A stretch of DNA of 64,000 nt from Globisporangium splendens (GCA_006386115.1 VFIW01000076.1:363726-427725); one strand, 5' to 3'; positions 50,613-60,348 are shown, numbered from the stretch's first letter. A program made the numbers and translations. Notes: generated from the letters alone by a model not told the origin.

Positions 50613-52460
50613 ATGGTCCGCGTTGCCACGATGCTGCTGGGCCTCGCTGCCCTGACGGCCGGCTCGTCTTCTGCCGCGCCGAGCGCCTTTGACACGCTGC
50701 CGTCGTTCGAGATCCCAGCGTTCGACTATCCGACGCTCGCCGAGGGCACCAACCCGCACCGTCTGCTCGACGAGCTCCAGGCCAATGGCATCGTCGCGCT
50801 GCGCAACGTGCCCAACTACGCCAACGTGCGCGCGCAGTACCTGCAGAAGGCGGCCGAGTGTGCTGTCCTCGCGGCGGACTCGGCTGAGGCCAGCTTCCTC
50901 TCGACCAAGCAGTTCCAAGACGGCACGACGCGGTACACGATCAGCACGAACGCTGGTCAGGAGCTCGCAGGCTCGGCAGCGAACACGCAGGAGATCTGTC
51001 CGGGCTACCAGGAGTTGTACCAGGAGTTCAGTCAGCTGATCGAGCACGCAGTCAACACCTTTGGTAGCACGCTGGATGCAACCAACTTCACTGCGTCGGA
51101 TGGTGCGCAGACCATCACGTCGCGCAAGTTGGTGAGTGAAGCTGTGCGCTTGGACCACTTCCACGCCTACCAGGCTGCTACCAAGACGGAGGATGTGGTT
51201 CAGCACCGTGAACTGGAGTTCTCGTTGCCTCTTCACGAAGACCACGGTCTGTTCATCGCGATGTCGGCGCCAAAGTTCTTTGACGTCCAAGCGACTGGCG
51301 GTCGCAAACTAGTTGAGCGCCAACTCGCTGCGGACAGATCTGGTTTGGTGATTCAGACGGCTGCGGGCACTCGCGTGCGTCCAGTGCTGAATGAAGACGA
51401 AGTGGTGATCATGATGGGCACTGGCGCGTCGCGCTGGCTCAAGACGAGCCACGCTCTTCCAGCCGTGATGCACGGCATGAAGATGCCAGAGAGTATGACT
51501 GGCGAGGGTCGCTCCTTGCGTGCGTGGTTTGGCAAGATGACGCTGTTGCCATCGTACCAGCGCATGTTGCAGAACCAGGACGTGGTGTTTGACGCGCACG
51601 TGAACAGTACGACACGCTACCTGCTGCAGCAGAAGGATGCTGAATCCGAGCTGAAGACGATCGGTTGTGCCTCTGGTCGCATGCTTGAGGCATCGGAAGG
51701 ATCATGCACATTCCGTGTGTGCTCAACCAAATCTGGTGCGACGGCTCCTGCGGACGGCTGTGCGACCGTTTGCAACCGTCAAGGGCACAGTGACACTGAT
51801 GCCACTGAGTGTGCCTCGCAGTGCACTTGCACAGATTCGACAGGTACGGCCGAGCGCTGCTGGATGCTCTGTGTTGCCAACCTTCCAACGAATGAGTGTG
51901 CGTTGAGCAGCCAGACTTGCAGCGGCCAAGCCATGTCGTGTACTTCGCCAATTTCAGCTCCGACCACAGGTACGCCAGTTGCTCCAACGCCGACTTCTGC
52001 GGCTGCTGCAACTACAGCACCCGTCATGGCTGCTCCTACGCCAGCTGGTTCCGGAGCAATTACTAACGCGCCTGGCACTGTTTCCCCTACGCCACTTTCT
52101 CCGTCACCAGGTTCCTCGACTCCAGCGCCAGCGACTACCACCGGAAACTCCATGGGTACGTCCAGCAGCAACGAAACTCATTCTACCACGACTACCTCGA
52201 CGTCAGCGGGAAATCCAAATGCACTTACTGACTCTGTCGCCACTGATGTTCCCACTGCAGGTTCCATGTCGATGGGCTCCGGTTCGTCGGCCGGCATGAC
52301 TACCACCGGTGGCTCGAGCTCGACTACGGTGACGGCGCCAGCGACGACGCCAGTGCCAACAACTGCTGCGCCAAGCTCGGCGGCTGGCTCCATTTTGCCA
52401 TCGACTGCTGCAGTCCTCGTGAGCACGATTGGTGCATTCGCGCTCGCGCTTTTCCAGTAA
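50613..52460 (+). CDS. Secreted, GPI-anchored 2OG-Fe(II) oxygenase-like protein
   Basis: The product has 615 residues. A signal peptide (about 1-21) is followed by a domain (about 30-335) that resembles isopenicillin-N-synthase-like 2OG-Fe(II) oxygenases. An HxD motif lies at 208-210 (LPLHEDHGLFIAM), with candidate later ligands in KTSHALPAVMH and RSLRAWFGKM. A Cys-rich module follows (about 350-430), then a long Ser/Thr/Pro stalk and a GPI-type tail. Oxygenases of this fold are usually cytosolic, so the secretion signal and cell-surface anchor are unusual. Function unknown; metal binding is inferred from motifs. It sits in the spacer of the inverted duplication. A truncated paralogue lies at 10691-11578. 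Confidence 0.8.
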   Translation: MVRVATMLLGLAALTAGSSSAAPSAFDTLPSFEIPAFDYPTLAEGTNPHRLLDELQANGIVALRNVPNYANVRAQYLQKAAECAVLAADSAEASFLSTKQFQDGTTRYTISTNAGQELAGSAANTQEICPGYQELYQEFSQLIEHAVNTFGSTLDATNFTASDGAQTITSRKLVSEAVRLDHFHAYQAATKTEDVVQHRELEFSLPLHEDHGLFIAMSAPKFFDVQATGGRKLVERQLAADRSGLVIQTAAGTRVRPVLNEDEVVIMMGTGASRWLKTSHALPAVMHGMKMPESMTGEGRSLRAWFGKMTLLPSYQRMLQNQDVVFDAHVNSTTRYLLQQKDAESELKTIGCASGRMLEASEGSCTFRVCSTKSGATAPADGCATVCNRQGHSDTDATECASQCTCTDSTGTAERCWMLCVANLPTNECALSSQTCSGQAMSCTSPISAPTTGTPVAPTPTSAAAATTAPVMAAPTPAGSGAITNAPGTVSPTPLSPSPGSSTPAPATTTGNSMGTSSSNETHSTTTTSTSAGNPNALTDSVATDVPTAGSMSMGSGSSAGMTTTGGSSSTTVTAPATTPVPTTAAPSSAAGSILPSTAAVLVSTIGAFALALFQ

Positions 52461-52747
52461 GCATTTCTGCGTGCCACAGCGTCTGTGAAACGAGTTCGTA
52501 TTCTAGACTTGGCTCTATCGCAGATGGCTGTGGTATCGGCAAGAATTCTGATTCAAGACTTTTTGATTTTGTGCCAACGATAAGGTAATACGTCGTTGTA
52601 TATTATCCAAAACCAATGAAATTGTTATTATTCATGCTTTAGCAGACTCGCTGAACAAAGGCATGACATTTTCGTGAAGTTGTGCTATGCAGTCTCACGC
52701 TGAACGATATCCATCCGAGGTAATTCGATTCCGTACTGGTACCAACA

Positions 52748-53770
52748 TCATTGCTGTTGCACTGGCACGACCTCCAGAATGATCTTGCCGCGCGCGTGGT
52801 TGCTCTTGAGCACTCGCATGGCGTCGCGCAGTCTATCAAACGCGTGCACCGAGTCGATCGGTGTGACCATCGTGCCGGCGTCAATGAACTTGGCGAGCGC
52901 GACGAGGTCGGCGGCGACGGGTTTGGCCCGGACTTGGTGCAGCTGCGCACCGATGGGGGACTCGATGGCGTTGTCGAACGGCACGATGGACACTAATCTG
53001 CCGGTGTCTTGCTTCAAGATGCGCTGGGCGTCCGAGTTCCATGCGTCTGGCTCAAAGCCGCAGTCGTAGATGACGTCGACCGAGTGGCGCTCGAGCACAT
53101 TAACCCATTTCTGCGACGTGTAGTCGATGACCTGGTCGGCTCCGAGTGACTCGACGAGCTCGACGTTGCGCTTACTCGTGGTCGCGATCACGTGCGCGCC
53201 GAGTGACTTGGCGATCTGGACGGCAAACGCGCCGGTGCCGCTGCTGCCGCCGAGAATCAGCACGCGGTCGCCTGCCTGGATCTTGCCAAAGTACACGAGA
53301 CTCTGGTAGCTGGTGCCCGCCGCCGACGGCACGCCCGCAGCTTGGTTGAACGTCATGGTCTTTGGCTTGGGGGCCACGAACGTCGCGTCCAGGTCGACGT
53401 ACTCGGCAAACGTGCCGTTCGCGCCAAAGTACGCCATCGCGAACACGGCGTCGCCGACGTGGAGACCCGTGGTGCTGGCGTCCACTTTTGAACCGAGCTC
53501 CACGACGGTACCAGCGACGTCAAAGCCGATGCGGAAGGGGTGCTCCGCACTTGGTTGCGTCGACACAAACTCGAACATGTGCTCGACGAACTTGTAGTCG
53601 GCCGGGTTGAGCGCCGCGGCGTGCACTTTGATGCGCACGTGAGTTGGTGGCAGTGGGGTTTGCGTCACCGTTTGGAGTTTGATGATTTCACATGCGTCAC
53701 CGAACTGTTCAAAGACGTAGGCGCGGAAGGTGGTCGCTGGACTTGGGCTGGAGGTGCTGGTGGTGGCCAT
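52748..53770 (-). CDS. MDR-family quinone oxidoreductase-like protein (MDR-2 copy, right arm)
   Basis: The 340-residue product is identical, as far as I can read, to the protein encoded at 48365-49387. It keeps the nucleotide-binding GGSSGTGAFAVQIAK motif and the same start, fixed by the duplicated Inr/FPR at 53848-53864. Because promoter and coding sequence are both copied, this gene should be expressed like its twin, raising the dose. It points toward the 2OG-oxygenase-like gene, tail to tail. Confidence 0.92.
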   Translation of the reverse strand: MATTSTSSPSPATTFRAYVFEQFGDACEIIKLQTVTQTPLPPTHVRIKVHAAALNPADYKFVEHMFEFVSTQPSAEHPFRIGFDVAGTVVELGSKVDASTTGLHVGDAVFAMAYFGANGTFAEYVDLDATFVAPKPKTMTFNQAAGVPSAAGTSYQSLVYFGKIQAGDRVLILGGSSGTGAFAVQIAKSLGAHVIATTSKRNVELVESLGADQVIDYTSQKWVNVLERHSVDVIYDCGFEPDAWNSDAQRILKQDTGRLVSIVPFDNAIESPIGAQLHQVRAKPVAADLVALAKFIDAGTMVTPIDSVHAFDRLRDAMRVLKSNHARGKIILEVVPVQQQ

Positions 53771-53847
53771 TTTCGACCGGGAGTTGGGTCGCGAGGTGGT
53801 GGGAAAGAATGCTGATGCTGGTGAGCGAGCGGACTGTGGGAATCGCG

Positions 53848-53864
53848 TCAAATTGGATAATGAG
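53848..53864 (-). promoter_or_regulatory. Inr/FPR core promoter of MDR-2 copy
   Basis: Mirror copy of the element at 48271-48287. Confidence 0.75.
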
Positions 53865-54507
53865 TGGAGTGCGGATGGAGATAAAGAATGTCTCCTGGTG
53901 TCCTCGTGCCAGAGAGGCACACTCCTGCGCGTTGGTAAAAGAAGGTGGAGGCAGCTCGATGCTCGAGGGAGGCAAGCGGCGTTGGTTATGGCTCGTGGGG
54001 ATGTTTGTCGCGCTCTCGTTTCCACAAAAAGCTTCATTGTTGGAGTGCGTGGCGTTTCTGCGAAAGTGCTGACTGCCTTGCATGATTATTGACACGCACG
54101 GCGTGTTTATTGCTGGTCACCTGAGAGTGATGGTCGTATCTTGGAGGACAGTTGCGAATGGCTGACACAAATGAAACCCTGTTTAAGATGATGCTATAAT
54201 CTATTCTAATGTTGGCCAAACTGCGGCAACAACTGACTTGCATCAGTGATACCGAAGCACAGCCACGCGTGTTTACGAAGTGGACACATTGCGGAGTGAT
54301 GGTAAACCAGCCTCATAATCAATGGATCCGAGCAATAATCAGACACCAGTTCACTTTTCTTGCGATAACACAGGCGCAGTGTCTCTCAAAGAAGCCCCAG
54401 CAAGCAAACAGACACACACACACACAATACAGTGGCCACACGGCCTGGTGAGCAATGCCGAGGTGCTGCTGCCTCCGTCGTGCATTCTTCTCTTGCACCG
54501 TTTTCGA

Positions 54508-54524
54508 CTCATTCCTCAATTTGC
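54508..54524 (+). promoter_or_regulatory. Inr/FPR core promoter of MDR-1 copy
   Basis: The plus strand reads CTCATTCCTCAATTTGC, the mirror copy of the element at 47611-47627. Confidence 0.8.
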
Positions 54525-54569
54525 CTCCAACTCGACACTACCAACAGCGACACTCCCAGTCACTTCAAC

Positions 54570-55592
54570 ATGTCGGCAACCACGGCCACTTCAAGTTCAA
54601 TCCCTGACACATTCCGAGCCTACGTCCACGAAGCGTTTGGCGACGCGCGCGAACTCATCAAGCTCCGGTCCGACGTCACGCACAAGCCTCTGCAGCCAGG
54701 CTACGTGCGCATCAAAGTGCACGCGGCCGCGCTCAACCCCATCGACTGCAGCATCATCCAGTGGGGACTCGCGTTCCCACCGACAACATCGAACCCGACT
54801 CCCGAAAACCCGTCGCGCCTCGGATTCGACGCCGCCGGCGTGATCGTCGCCATCGGTGCCGACGTGCCACGAACCTCAGACCTCCAGGTCGGCGACGCCG
54901 TGTTCGCCATGGCGTACTACGGTTCGCTCGGCACGATCGCAGAGTACGTGGACCTGGACGCCAACTCGGTGGCTCGGAAACCCACGAACCTGTCGTTCAA
55001 CGAGGCAGCTGGCGTCCCCGTGGCGGCGCTCACGAGCTTCCAGGTTCTTGTCGAGTTTGGTCAAGTCAAGCGAGGCGACCGCGTGCTCGTCCTCGGCGGC
55101 AGCAGTGCCACGGGCTCCTTCGGCATCCAACTCGCCAAGTTGTACGGCGCGTTCGTGGTCACGACGACGAGTGCGCGCAACACGGACCTCGTCAAGGCGT
55201 TTGGCGCCGACAAAGTCATCGACTACACGACGCACAAGTGGGTCGACGTGCTCGAACGACACTCGATCGACGTCATCTACGACTGCGGCGTCGAGCCGAA
55301 CGCATGGAACGACGCCGCTCAGACCATCTTGAAGCCACAAACCGGCAAGTTTCTCACCATCAGGGAACAAAATGACCCGATCGAGTCGCCCATCGGCGCC
55401 GAGCTCATTGAAGTGCGCTGCAAGCCGCGTGCGACGGATCTGGTGAGGCTCACGAAACACATTGAAGCTGGCGAGCTGAAGATGTCCGTTGACTCGGTGC
55501 ACAGCTTCGAGCACGTGCTCGATGGTGTGAAGATCCAGATGAGCAACCGCGCGCGAGGGAAGATCATCATCGAGGTGATCCCTGAAAACTGA
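54570..55592 (+). CDS. MDR-family quinone oxidoreductase-like protein (MDR-1 copy, right arm)
   Basis: The 340-residue product matches the protein at 46531-47565 except for one Thr-to-Met change (GELKMSVDS) and the C-terminus, where the duplication border falls. This copy ends PEN and stops, the other runs on four more residues. The domain order and cofactor motif are intact, so it should be functional. Confidence 0.92.
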   Translation: MSATTATSSSIPDTFRAYVHEAFGDARELIKLRSDVTHKPLQPGYVRIKVHAAALNPIDCSIIQWGLAFPPTTSNPTPENPSRLGFDAAGVIVAIGADVPRTSDLQVGDAVFAMAYYGSLGTIAEYVDLDANSVARKPTNLSFNEAAGVPVAALTSFQVLVEFGQVKRGDRVLVLGGSSATGSFGIQLAKLYGAFVVTTTSARNTDLVKAFGADKVIDYTTHKWVDVLERHSIDVIYDCGVEPNAWNDAAQTILKPQTGKFLTIREQNDPIESPIGAELIEVRCKPRATDLVRLTKHIEAGELKMSVDSVHSFEHVLDGVKIQMSNRARGKIIIEVIPEN

Positions 55593-56087
55593 TCCTTTCT
55601 TCCAGCTAATCCATTGTGGATTAAGACATCTTGGGCGTGTTATTTTACTTACTGCACTTTGACGACTTGTGACTCATTGCAACGAATTGTTTGCTGACGT
55701 ATGTTACGGAGCACTGAGAGCTCGTCTGAGCTTCAATAATGCAACTAGACAATTTAGATGTGCTGTGGTCTTGGTCAGCTGATAGTAAATATTCTTGAAA
55801 GGCAATCATCAACGTTCAAGGCATCTCTAGCTTCCGCTCGAGTAATAGAAATCCATCTTTTCGGCCAGCGACATTCCTTCCGACCAAGAGTCTTCAGATT
55901 TATCCTCATCTGAGCCAATCCACATCTCCTTGAGTGCCGTCATTCGAGCTACTCGGGCTTGCAAATTCAAGCAGCGCTTGTAGGGACGTTCAATAGACTT
56001 GAAACGGAGTGGATGACCCTCAATGTCTCCAAGTGTTGTTTGGAGATCAAAGTTTGTGTCAGGTGCAAGTCTTGGACCTCTGGACTT
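55593..56087. other. Intergenic, no gene recognised
   Basis: Outer flank of the right arm and 3' flank of the Crinkler-like gene. It shares no visible similarity with the outer flank of the left arm. Confidence 0.55.
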
Positions 56088-56840
56088 TCATTTTTTCGGC
56101 AAAGTTTGCCCCTGAAGCAGTATGTCGCGCTGGTTCTCGTCCAATTTTACAAAAAGACGCTGTTGACGCAGTGATCGGTCGAAAACTTCCAGACGAAACT
56201 CATCACTGCTCTTGTCGTAGATAAAGCTGATCTGGAAGTGATCGGACGCGAGCTCCAGTGGCTTGAACAGCAGCAAACCGTTTCGCACATCATCAATATC
56301 AGGGATACCCATCAGTTTCATAGATAGAAACTCATTACTTCGACGAAAGAGATGAGAAGCAATCACCACTGCCGATGAGAGCGCCGTATCCAACAGCATG
56401 CAACGAACCATTTCATTTGGAAGGCCGCAGTTGTACGTTGCGCACAGCTCCGTTTTAAACTTGTTGCTTTGAGCGGATGTTGACGATAGAGCATCCAGCA
56501 ACACATGATGCAAAAGATCATGCTGAAGTTCGAGTAGCTCAGGCTCGACAAACTGTCGCTTCGGCACTTCCACTACAAGTGTATCGCTTTCTGACGAATC
56601 GCACGTCCTGATAGCTGCACCTGGTGTCAGTGGCTGCTGCTTCTCGTCGAATGCCGCTCGGTTCACGTAGATGACGAGGTCAGACGGAGCGATTCCTACG
56701 AGGTGGCTATCGGCATACTTGCCCTTCACTGCGTCCCGGAAGTCGTCAACGACATCGTCGCTCGCCAGTCGGACAGACGATGCTGACGACAGTGCATTGC
56801 CGCTTGCATCCACTAGAAGGAACCACACCCTTTGCGCCAT
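56088..56840 (-). CDS. Crinkler-type protein with HNH-like C-terminal domain
   Basis: The product has 250 residues. Residues 1-90 form a ubiquitin-like N-terminal fold of the Crinkler (CRN) type (RVWFLLVDASGNALSS, DFRDAVKGKYADS, DLVIYVNRAAFDEK), without the classic LFLAK motif. The C-terminal half (about 125-250) resembles the HNH-type nuclease region of some CRN proteins (VVIASHLFRRS, VRNGLLLFKPLELASDH). CRNs are intracellular or host-directed effectors. No classical signal peptide is visible. The HNH site looks incomplete: I see one clear His and a candidate second His, so activity is uncertain. The ATG at 56840 precedes the conserved beta strand; 24 in-frame codons upstream are probably leader. 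Confidence 0.7.
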   Translation of the reverse strand: MAQRVWFLLVDASGNALSSASSVRLASDDVVDDFRDAVKGKYADSHLVGIAPSDLVIYVNRAAFDEKQQPLTPGAAIRTCDSSESDTLVVEVPKRQFVEPELLELQHDLLHHVLLDALSSTSAQSNKFKTELCATYNCGLPNEMVRCMLLDTALSSAVVIASHLFRRSNEFLSMKLMGIPDIDDVRNGLLLFKPLELASDHFQISFIYDKSSDEFRLEVFDRSLRQQRLFVKLDENQRDILLQGQTLPKK

Positions 56841-57587
56841 CTGGATGGCAAAACAAATCACGGCGTGGAGTTCGACAGTGAGAGAAATTCTCTCACCCAA
56901 TTCGTTCTTCAATTCACAAGGCTTTTATGTCTGACGCAGCCGAGCAGGTGAGGTAGTTTGAAGCAGCAAAGAATGGTTGGACTAGAGGTTAATACACAGA
57001 AAAATAAAACGGAAATTTGCTAACTTTAGAAAAAGACAGACTTGATGCAGAAAAGGTAACATGGATTAAGAACTCGGATTTTTGTAACCAAAGGCGAACA
57101 CGCTTTGTGCAGAATATGCAGAAAAGAATATGCAGGCGTAAACAGTACCCTCGTAACTAACCTGGTCTAGGCAATGGAAGGATACGCTGCGTTCTTGGTG
57201 CAAACCCCATCGTCTTCTTCGTGCGCTGAGTGATCAATGAGTACCTTGATGCTGTTGCTTCTTGAAGTCACTCGGGATAGTGCATGTAATGGGTATGGTG
57301 CACGCCTAGAACGAAGAAATTGTGAAGTCAACTTCCAGGGTTTTATTGTGAACGCAAAAAACCTTATAAAGTAACTTCAAACGATTTCCAGCTTCAAAGT
57401 CACTCGGAAATAAGTGAGTGAATGTTACTGTACTGCTGCGACTCTTCGATTTACTTCACAATTCTGAGCTTCGGATTGGCTGAAAATAACACTCCTACGT
57501 TGATTGGGCAAAAACAATGGAGATCTTTTCTCGAGAAACGACACAAAATTCAACAATTTACTGCTTCAACGCAAGAGGAAGACACTC
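56841..57587. other. Intergenic, divergent promoter side
   Basis: No gene recognised. It separates the Crinkler-like gene from the plus-strand coiled-coil gene. Confidence 0.5.
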
Positions 57588-59393
57588 ATGGAGCAAGAGG
57601 CGATGGTGGACACAGGCGATGTCATCACCACCACTGTCATCGAGAGGCCAGCGCTCGCACTGTACAAGCCTGACCGTGGTGATAGACAGGACGCGATGTC
57701 TCTGCAGTCGGTATTCGAAGCCGTCCTTCGCCAGGTTCAGGTGCTTCTAGCCGACCTCGAGCACCTCCATGATCAGCAATGCCAAGCGCAGCAGCGCATG
57801 CTGCAGCTGCAGGAGCAAGCTGATCAGCACGCTCAGCTCCAACTTCTCTCAGAAGCAAAGCTGCAGCAGGCGCTAATGGACGCGCAGACCAAACTGCAAG
57901 GCGACGCGCGCGCACTCGTGCAAGCGCAAACGCGAGTGCACGCCGAAGAGAACTACCCCAAGCTGGCAGAGAGCCTGCAAGCTATGCTGGTCGAGGTGTG
58001 TGCACGGGCGCATGTGCAGACTGAGGCGGCTGCCGAGCAGCACCTGAAGGAGTTCACAGCGGTGACGCTCGAGAAGCTCGAAGTTGGTTTCAAGGACGTT
58101 TTGTCCGATGCATGCGACGAGATGTCAGCGGTGACACACCAGCGCGTTGAAGATTACGTAAATCAAGCGCAAGAATCAATAAAAAAGCATCTTGACCAAG
58201 CCATAATAACGACAAACGCGAGAGCGCAAGCGTTGGTCGTAACTACGAGCGAGCTGAGCAACGCTCAGAACGTGGAAAAGTTGCTACATACACTCACTGA
58301 TCAAATCAAAGAGAACCTGGCCGATACGCGCTCGCTGGCACTTGAAAAGGCCGAAAGCACCGCGCGAGTGTGCGTTGTGGAACGAGCAGTCGAGTCCGAG
58401 CGCAGGCAGGAAGAACTTATTCGAAGTAGCGTCTCTGAGATTGTGAGTTCGCCTTTGGTCCGAGCCCAACAAACGATGCAGCGCCACCTAGAAGATGCGA
58501 TTGCTGACACAAATTCAAAATCCTTGGATTTAATTCAGGCATCGAGCTCATTGAGCAACAACCAGTTATGTGCAATGAATGAGCAAGTGGGGACGCAGCT
58601 AAGTGAGATCCGTAGGTTGGCGTTGGCAAAAGCTGAATCAATAGCACAGCTTTGTGCGAGCCAGCAAGCCATCGAAGCAGAACGGAAGATGGAAGAGGTG
58701 TTTCAAGACAAAATTGCTCCCTTTGTGGCGACTGAGGAGCGCAAGATGCAGCAGAAGCTCGATCAAGCGATTGTCGAGGTCGGTACAAAATTCCAGGATG
58801 TGAAAAGCGACTCACTCATCCGCATCGACAGCCAGCATCGTGCACTGCAGGATGGAGTCGAGAAGCAACTACAGGAGCTTCGTTCGCTAGCAATGGAAAG
58901 TGAACGCAAAATTAACGAGCTATTAGAGACGAGACTTGCTGAACTCAAACTCATTTTGAACAGCAAGAGCGCCGAGGCAACAATTAAAAGCGATACGGAC
59001 ATTGTTGCATCTACAAAGGTAGGTCATGAAGCGGCGAAGCTTGGCCCCACAGAGATCGTTTCTCAGTCCACTACCGGCAATCAAGTTGCTTCGAAAGGTA
59101 GCGTTGAGGTGTTGCTATCGAGTATGCAGCGGCAACTGAATGAACAAACTGAGAAGGTGATGGCCCGAGCACGTACTGATGTATTTGAGAAGGTGCAAGA
59201 ACGTCGTGCGTCTGAACAGCGCGTACAAGTGAGTATCCAAGAAATGCAAGCAAAGTCACGCCAAGACGACATCGCGGCTGCTGAAGCCAAGATGAAGCAG
59301 CTTCCACTTGCTGTTCAAGCAAGATCCGGAAATTGCAAACGTTCTTGCCAACGTAGGAGCCTGCACAACTTGCATTATGTATTTTCTGTATAA
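57588..59393 (+). CDS. Coiled-coil repeat protein, probably 3'-truncated
   Basis: The product has 601 residues, Gln/Glu/Ala/Leu-rich and almost wholly alpha-helical. Three imperfect units of about 85-100 residues follow one another between about 185 and 490, each with a block like (H/K)LDQAI, a later LxxIRxLALxKAES and a Cys/Ala-Glu-rich end. The last 20 residues (GNCKRSCQRRSLHN) break the helical pattern, and a transposase relic begins 35 bp after the stop. The natural 3' end may therefore have been lost to transposon insertion. No catalytic motif; a structural or cytoskeletal role is a guess. The ATG at 57588 is the first ATG in this frame. Confidence 0.7.
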   Translation: MEQEAMVDTGDVITTTVIERPALALYKPDRGDRQDAMSLQSVFEAVLRQVQVLLADLEHLHDQQCQAQQRMLQLQEQADQHAQLQLLSEAKLQQALMDAQTKLQGDARALVQAQTRVHAEENYPKLAESLQAMLVEVCARAHVQTEAAAEQHLKEFTAVTLEKLEVGFKDVLSDACDEMSAVTHQRVEDYVNQAQESIKKHLDQAIITTNARAQALVVTTSELSNAQNVEKLLHTLTDQIKENLADTRSLALEKAESTARVCVVERAVESERRQEELIRSSVSEIVSSPLVRAQQTMQRHLEDAIADTNSKSLDLIQASSSLSNNQLCAMNEQVGTQLSEIRRLALAKAESIAQLCASQQAIEAERKMEEVFQDKIAPFVATEERKMQQKLDQAIVEVGTKFQDVKSDSLIRIDSQHRALQDGVEKQLQELRSLAMESERKINELLETRLAELKLILNSKSAEATIKSDTDIVASTKVGHEAAKLGPTEIVSQSTTGNQVASKGSVEVLLSSMQRQLNEQTEKVMARARTDVFEKVQERRASEQRVQVSIQEMQAKSRQDDIAAAEAKMKQLPLAVQARSGNCKRSCQRRSLHNLHYVFSV

Positions 59394-59427
59394 CGTGAAC
59401 ACATGCATATCACAATCAATCTGCTGC

Positions 59428-60092
59428 TTAACACTCCACTTCATCATCAAAGCTCGCACTTGAAAATGTCTGGATGATTTCTTGATCGACGCCACTATCC
59501 ATATCGTCATCGATACCCACGAGAACGTGGGATGGAATATGAGCCGCAATCGTATCAACTGGGATCTTGTCACACTGAGAAAGCTGAATACAATCGCGGT
59601 TGCAGTTCAGAAAGGAGCTCATTTCGACGCTAGGATCTCCTAAACTGACTCGGTGGTTTGTTACCATCCTTCCACATCCACTAAAATCGCGCTCGATTTG
59701 AGCGGAATATGTTGGAAACCCAAACACGGTTTTCGCCACTTCAGGTAGGAATTTGTAGTTACTTGAAGCTGCTTGCCGTTGTCAAAAGTCAAGAACAGAC
59801 TCACATTGCGTTGTCGGCTCCGCCATCCATCGCTGGAGCTCCTCTTCAACACGACTTTCACGAACGTCGGCAATGTTGACGCTGTCTTGCAGAGCACCAG
59901 CTCCAAACATGTCCAGCAGCTCATCGGAGAAAGCTGTTTGAGGCGAAGCCGCAGGAATGACGGTCTCCACGATTTCCTCAGCCATACTTACCACCACCAT
60001 TTTCCTCACGTTGTTTAGTATCGTCAGCTTTACTGAATCGACGACTCGGTTGCTTGCTTCCGGCGCCACCCCACGCGCCACATTACAGAATC
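59428..60092 (-). pseudogene. hAT transposase relic, interrupted by a Gypsy LTR
   Basis: The minus strand encodes the C-terminal part of a hAT transposase, including the dimerisation region (SAQIERDFSGCGRMVTNHR). A single in-frame TGA at 59782-59784 splits the frame and falls where hAT proteins often have a Trp. The frame is open at its upstream end until it meets the LTR at 60093, so the retrotransposon appears to have inserted into the transposase gene. The 5' part would lie beyond the retrotransposon, outside the window. The target-site duplicate would be GAATC if five bases were copied. It is not the same lineage as the intact gene at 19260, judged from its motif wording. Confidence 0.8.
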
Positions 60093-60229
60093 TGTAATGG
60101 GCTATACCTAGCCATTACATGAAGGTGGATCTGTTCCCAGATCTAGTGTGCCACACACCACCTAAAGTGTGCATTGTGGAGAGACAATTAACAAAGGGAT
60201 TACAGTACGACAGTCCCCACATGCACATG

Positions 60230-60250
60230 TGACGTCATCCCATGACGTCA
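60230..60250. promoter_or_regulatory. Two CRE-like palindromes in the LTR
   Basis: TGACGTCA occurs at 60230-60237 and again at 60243-60250. This is the consensus site of CREB/ATF-type bZIP factors. A role in LTR transcription is inference. Confidence 0.6.
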
Positions 60251-60268
60251 CGAGCGCTCTCTGTGCTG

Positions 60269-60348
60269 ATCAGTACAGAATGTTGTTCGCATGTACTAAT
60301 CAGTACAGAGTGATGACATCCATGTACTAATCAAGTACTGAGTGATGG
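60269..60348. repeat. Tandem repeat in LTR, unit about 31 bp
   Basis: Units begin ATCAGTACAG or ATCAAGTACTG and contain CATGTACTA. Two full copies and one partial copy are visible. Confidence 0.65.

Larger units (their letters stand above)
52718..55588. repeat. Right arm of large inverted duplication
   Basis: Reverse complement of 46547-49417. The inner border is sharp: matching ends at 52718/49417 after the MDR-2 stop. The outer border lies in the last codons of MDR-1. Confidence 0.92.
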
